NCBI GenBank assembly: GCA_028275295.1
Contig: JAPWUY010000101.1
Span: forward strand, 1-6,771
DNA from: Thermodesulfobacteriota bacterium
Lineage (GTDB): Bacteria > Desulfobacterota > Desulfocorpusculales > Desulfocorpusculum
Direction: 5' to 3'
DNA: 6,771 nucleotides
The stretch's first letter is position 1; the number at the start of each line of letters is the position of its first letter. Under the pieces are notes generated by a model. It was not told the origin of the DNA. It saw only the letters and a program-made list of their open reading frames with translations, and made no database searches. Shown in pieces: positions 5,770 through 6,771 of this stretch. The translations under genes and the position numbers were made by a program.

Positions 5770-6489
5770 GCCTCCAAGGCCAGCCGCCGGGTACGGTATT
5801 CGCCGTATTGAGGGAGTTCCTTCTCCTTCAGCACGGGGAAGATTTTGCCGGGGAACGTGCTGGCAGCGATGCGGGCCGGGTAATCAGCCGGGTCGAGCGG
5901 GTCGCTGACCTCCTCCCACGTGTCCAGGATGTCTGCCAATTCGCGTTCGGTTAGGTCAGCGGAATCGATGATGCAGCACAGTTGCTTACGAGTGAGGCCG
6001 TAGAGCCGGGCACATTAGGCGTTTAGTCCGGCGCGGAGGAAGACGCGGGTGGATACGGTCCACCTGAATGGGGAGAGGGGTTGGAAGAAGGAGGCCTTCC
6101 ACAGGTAGCAGGTTTACAGGCCGCGCAGACGGCTGGTGCGGTAGTACTCCAGCTAGGACCGATTCTCCCCCATCAATCAGCACTCTTGGGCCACCAAAAG
6201 AGGAAGCCATGGACCAAGGGCAGCAGTTGGCGAGAGAGCGGCAAAGCGTTTTCGTTTCCCACCCATTCGCGCAGGTCCTGGCTGATCGGGTGGCTCAAGA
6301 AGCCCTTGGCCAGCGGGGTCAAACATTCTTCCACCTCCTCGCGCAGATCCTCACGTACCTGTCGGCTAAGCCAAAATCAGCCGACTTTTGGCCGGGCAGA
6401 TCCGCGCAAGCCAGGGCATCCAGCAAATTCGGACCGAAAAGCCCACCTTCTATGCGCACGCAGTGGAAGACGCAAGTAAACTTGGCCAT
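5751..6489 (-). pseudogene. Multiply deleted Eco57I-type (type IIG-like) DNA adenine methyltransferase
   Basis: Three blocks of one large protein (intact relatives exceed 1000 residues) lie in order on the minus strand. Block 1, from ATG 6487-6489 (GGAG upstream), has RIEGGLFGPNLLDALACADL and PGQKSADFGL, the N-terminus. Block 2 (about 6366-6173, another frame) has VREDLREEVEE, KGFLSHPISQDLREWV and SRQLLPLVHGFLF, from the N-terminal helical region. Block 3 (about 6170-5772) has LEYYRTSRLRGL, then SPFRWTVSTRVFLRAGLNA, ARLYGLTRKQL, ADYPARIA, FPGKIFPVLKEKELPQYGEY and RTRRLALEA, the C-terminal end. The frame breaks at about 6365 and 6170, and there are in-frame stops at 6153-6155, 6114-6116 and 6015-6017. 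The SAM-binding and NPPY catalytic region is missing. Intact relatives methylate adenine and often also cleave DNA in defence systems; this copy cannot. Recognition rests on remembered family patterns. Confidence 0.68.
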
Positions 6490-6511
6490 CTCGCTCCTCA
6501 AGGCCTGGGGG

Positions 6512-6727
6512 TCAGATCCGCCCTTGAAGGACCTCAGGTGGAGCGACGCTCAGATGCTGATCGCGATAGACAAGGACGGCCTCTCTCTCGGCGGCTGCGG
6601 CGGCAATGAGCGAGTCAATCAACGGCAGACGGCCAGATGGAGATGCGTCCCAAGGACCGCAGCGGAAAGGCGTCTTCCCGTAGGGCAAATCGCGCAGCCT
6701 GCCAGAGGAGATGTGCGCTCGCAGCAT
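6512..6727 (-). pseudogene. C-terminal remnant of a PIN-domain (VapC-like) toxin
   Basis: From about 6631 to TGA 6512-6514 the frame reads RLPLIDSLIAAAA, then AVLVYRDQHLSVAPPEVL, matching the C-terminal end of PIN-domain RNases: the conserved Asp in LPLxDxLIAA and the Asp in the (H/Y)RDxH segment, both of which belong to the acidic metal site. The N-terminal part of the frame (from ATG 6727) does not look like PIN, and the N-terminal catalytic Asp is absent, so the gene is truncated or frameshifted. No antitoxin gene is visible. It ends 22 nt before the methyltransferase remnant, and the two may have belonged to one accessory island. Confidence 0.5.
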
Positions 6728-6771
6728 GGCTCACATCCTGGATGGACGGTGGTGGAAGAGACGAAGGCTTG

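Noticed and set aside
6081..6479. 132-codon plus-strand frame in the right-hand region
   Set aside because: It is antisense to the methyltransferase remnant and shows no family features or ribosome binding site.

Overview
The window looks like chromosomal DNA of an anaerobic, GC-rich bacterium, most likely a member of the Desulfobacterota (former Deltaproteobacteria). This is an inference from protein style: the FeoB subtype, the exported monoheme cytochrome, the MetA-pathway-type outer-membrane beta-barrel, and a GAGAC/GTCTC type Fur box. All tRNAs and nearly every gene lie on the minus strand.

Positions 1-740: the last 41 codons of an unidentified plus-strand protein enter from the left and stop at 127. 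A minus-strand tRNA operon follows, transcribed His-Arg-Lys, with a good sigma70-type promoter (708-736) and a strong intrinsic terminator (271-302). Positions 740-918 hold no credible gene, only inverted repeats.

Positions 919-5354: one minus-strand iron-uptake operon, read in the order fur (5282), feoB (4799), a 57-residue seven-cysteine zinc-ribbon-like protein (2787), feoA (2617), an outer-membrane beta-barrel 'transporter' (2268) and an exported monoheme cytochrome c (1380). feoB, the small Cys protein and the probable original feoA start are joined by ATGA overlaps. A consensus promoter in front of fur is followed at once by a near-perfect palindrome, and the same 19-bp ATTGAGAC-N3-GTCTCAAT element recurs in front of feoB, so the operon probably carries its own Fur operators. 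The combination suggests an iron system spanning both membranes: a pore, a periplasmic redox protein and the FeoAB inner-membrane transporter. Two members are damaged in this sequence. The beta-barrel gene has two frameshifts in the same direction. feoA has lost its original 5' frame at an A6 tract, although the FeoA domain itself is intact.

Positions 5346-6771: a graveyard of accessory genes, all minus strand. It contains the 5' end of an IS1380-like transposase with an RBS-masking leader hairpin, a multiply deleted and frameshifted large Eco57I-type DNA methyltransferase, and the C-terminus of a PIN-domain (VapC-like) toxin. No intact gene is visible there.
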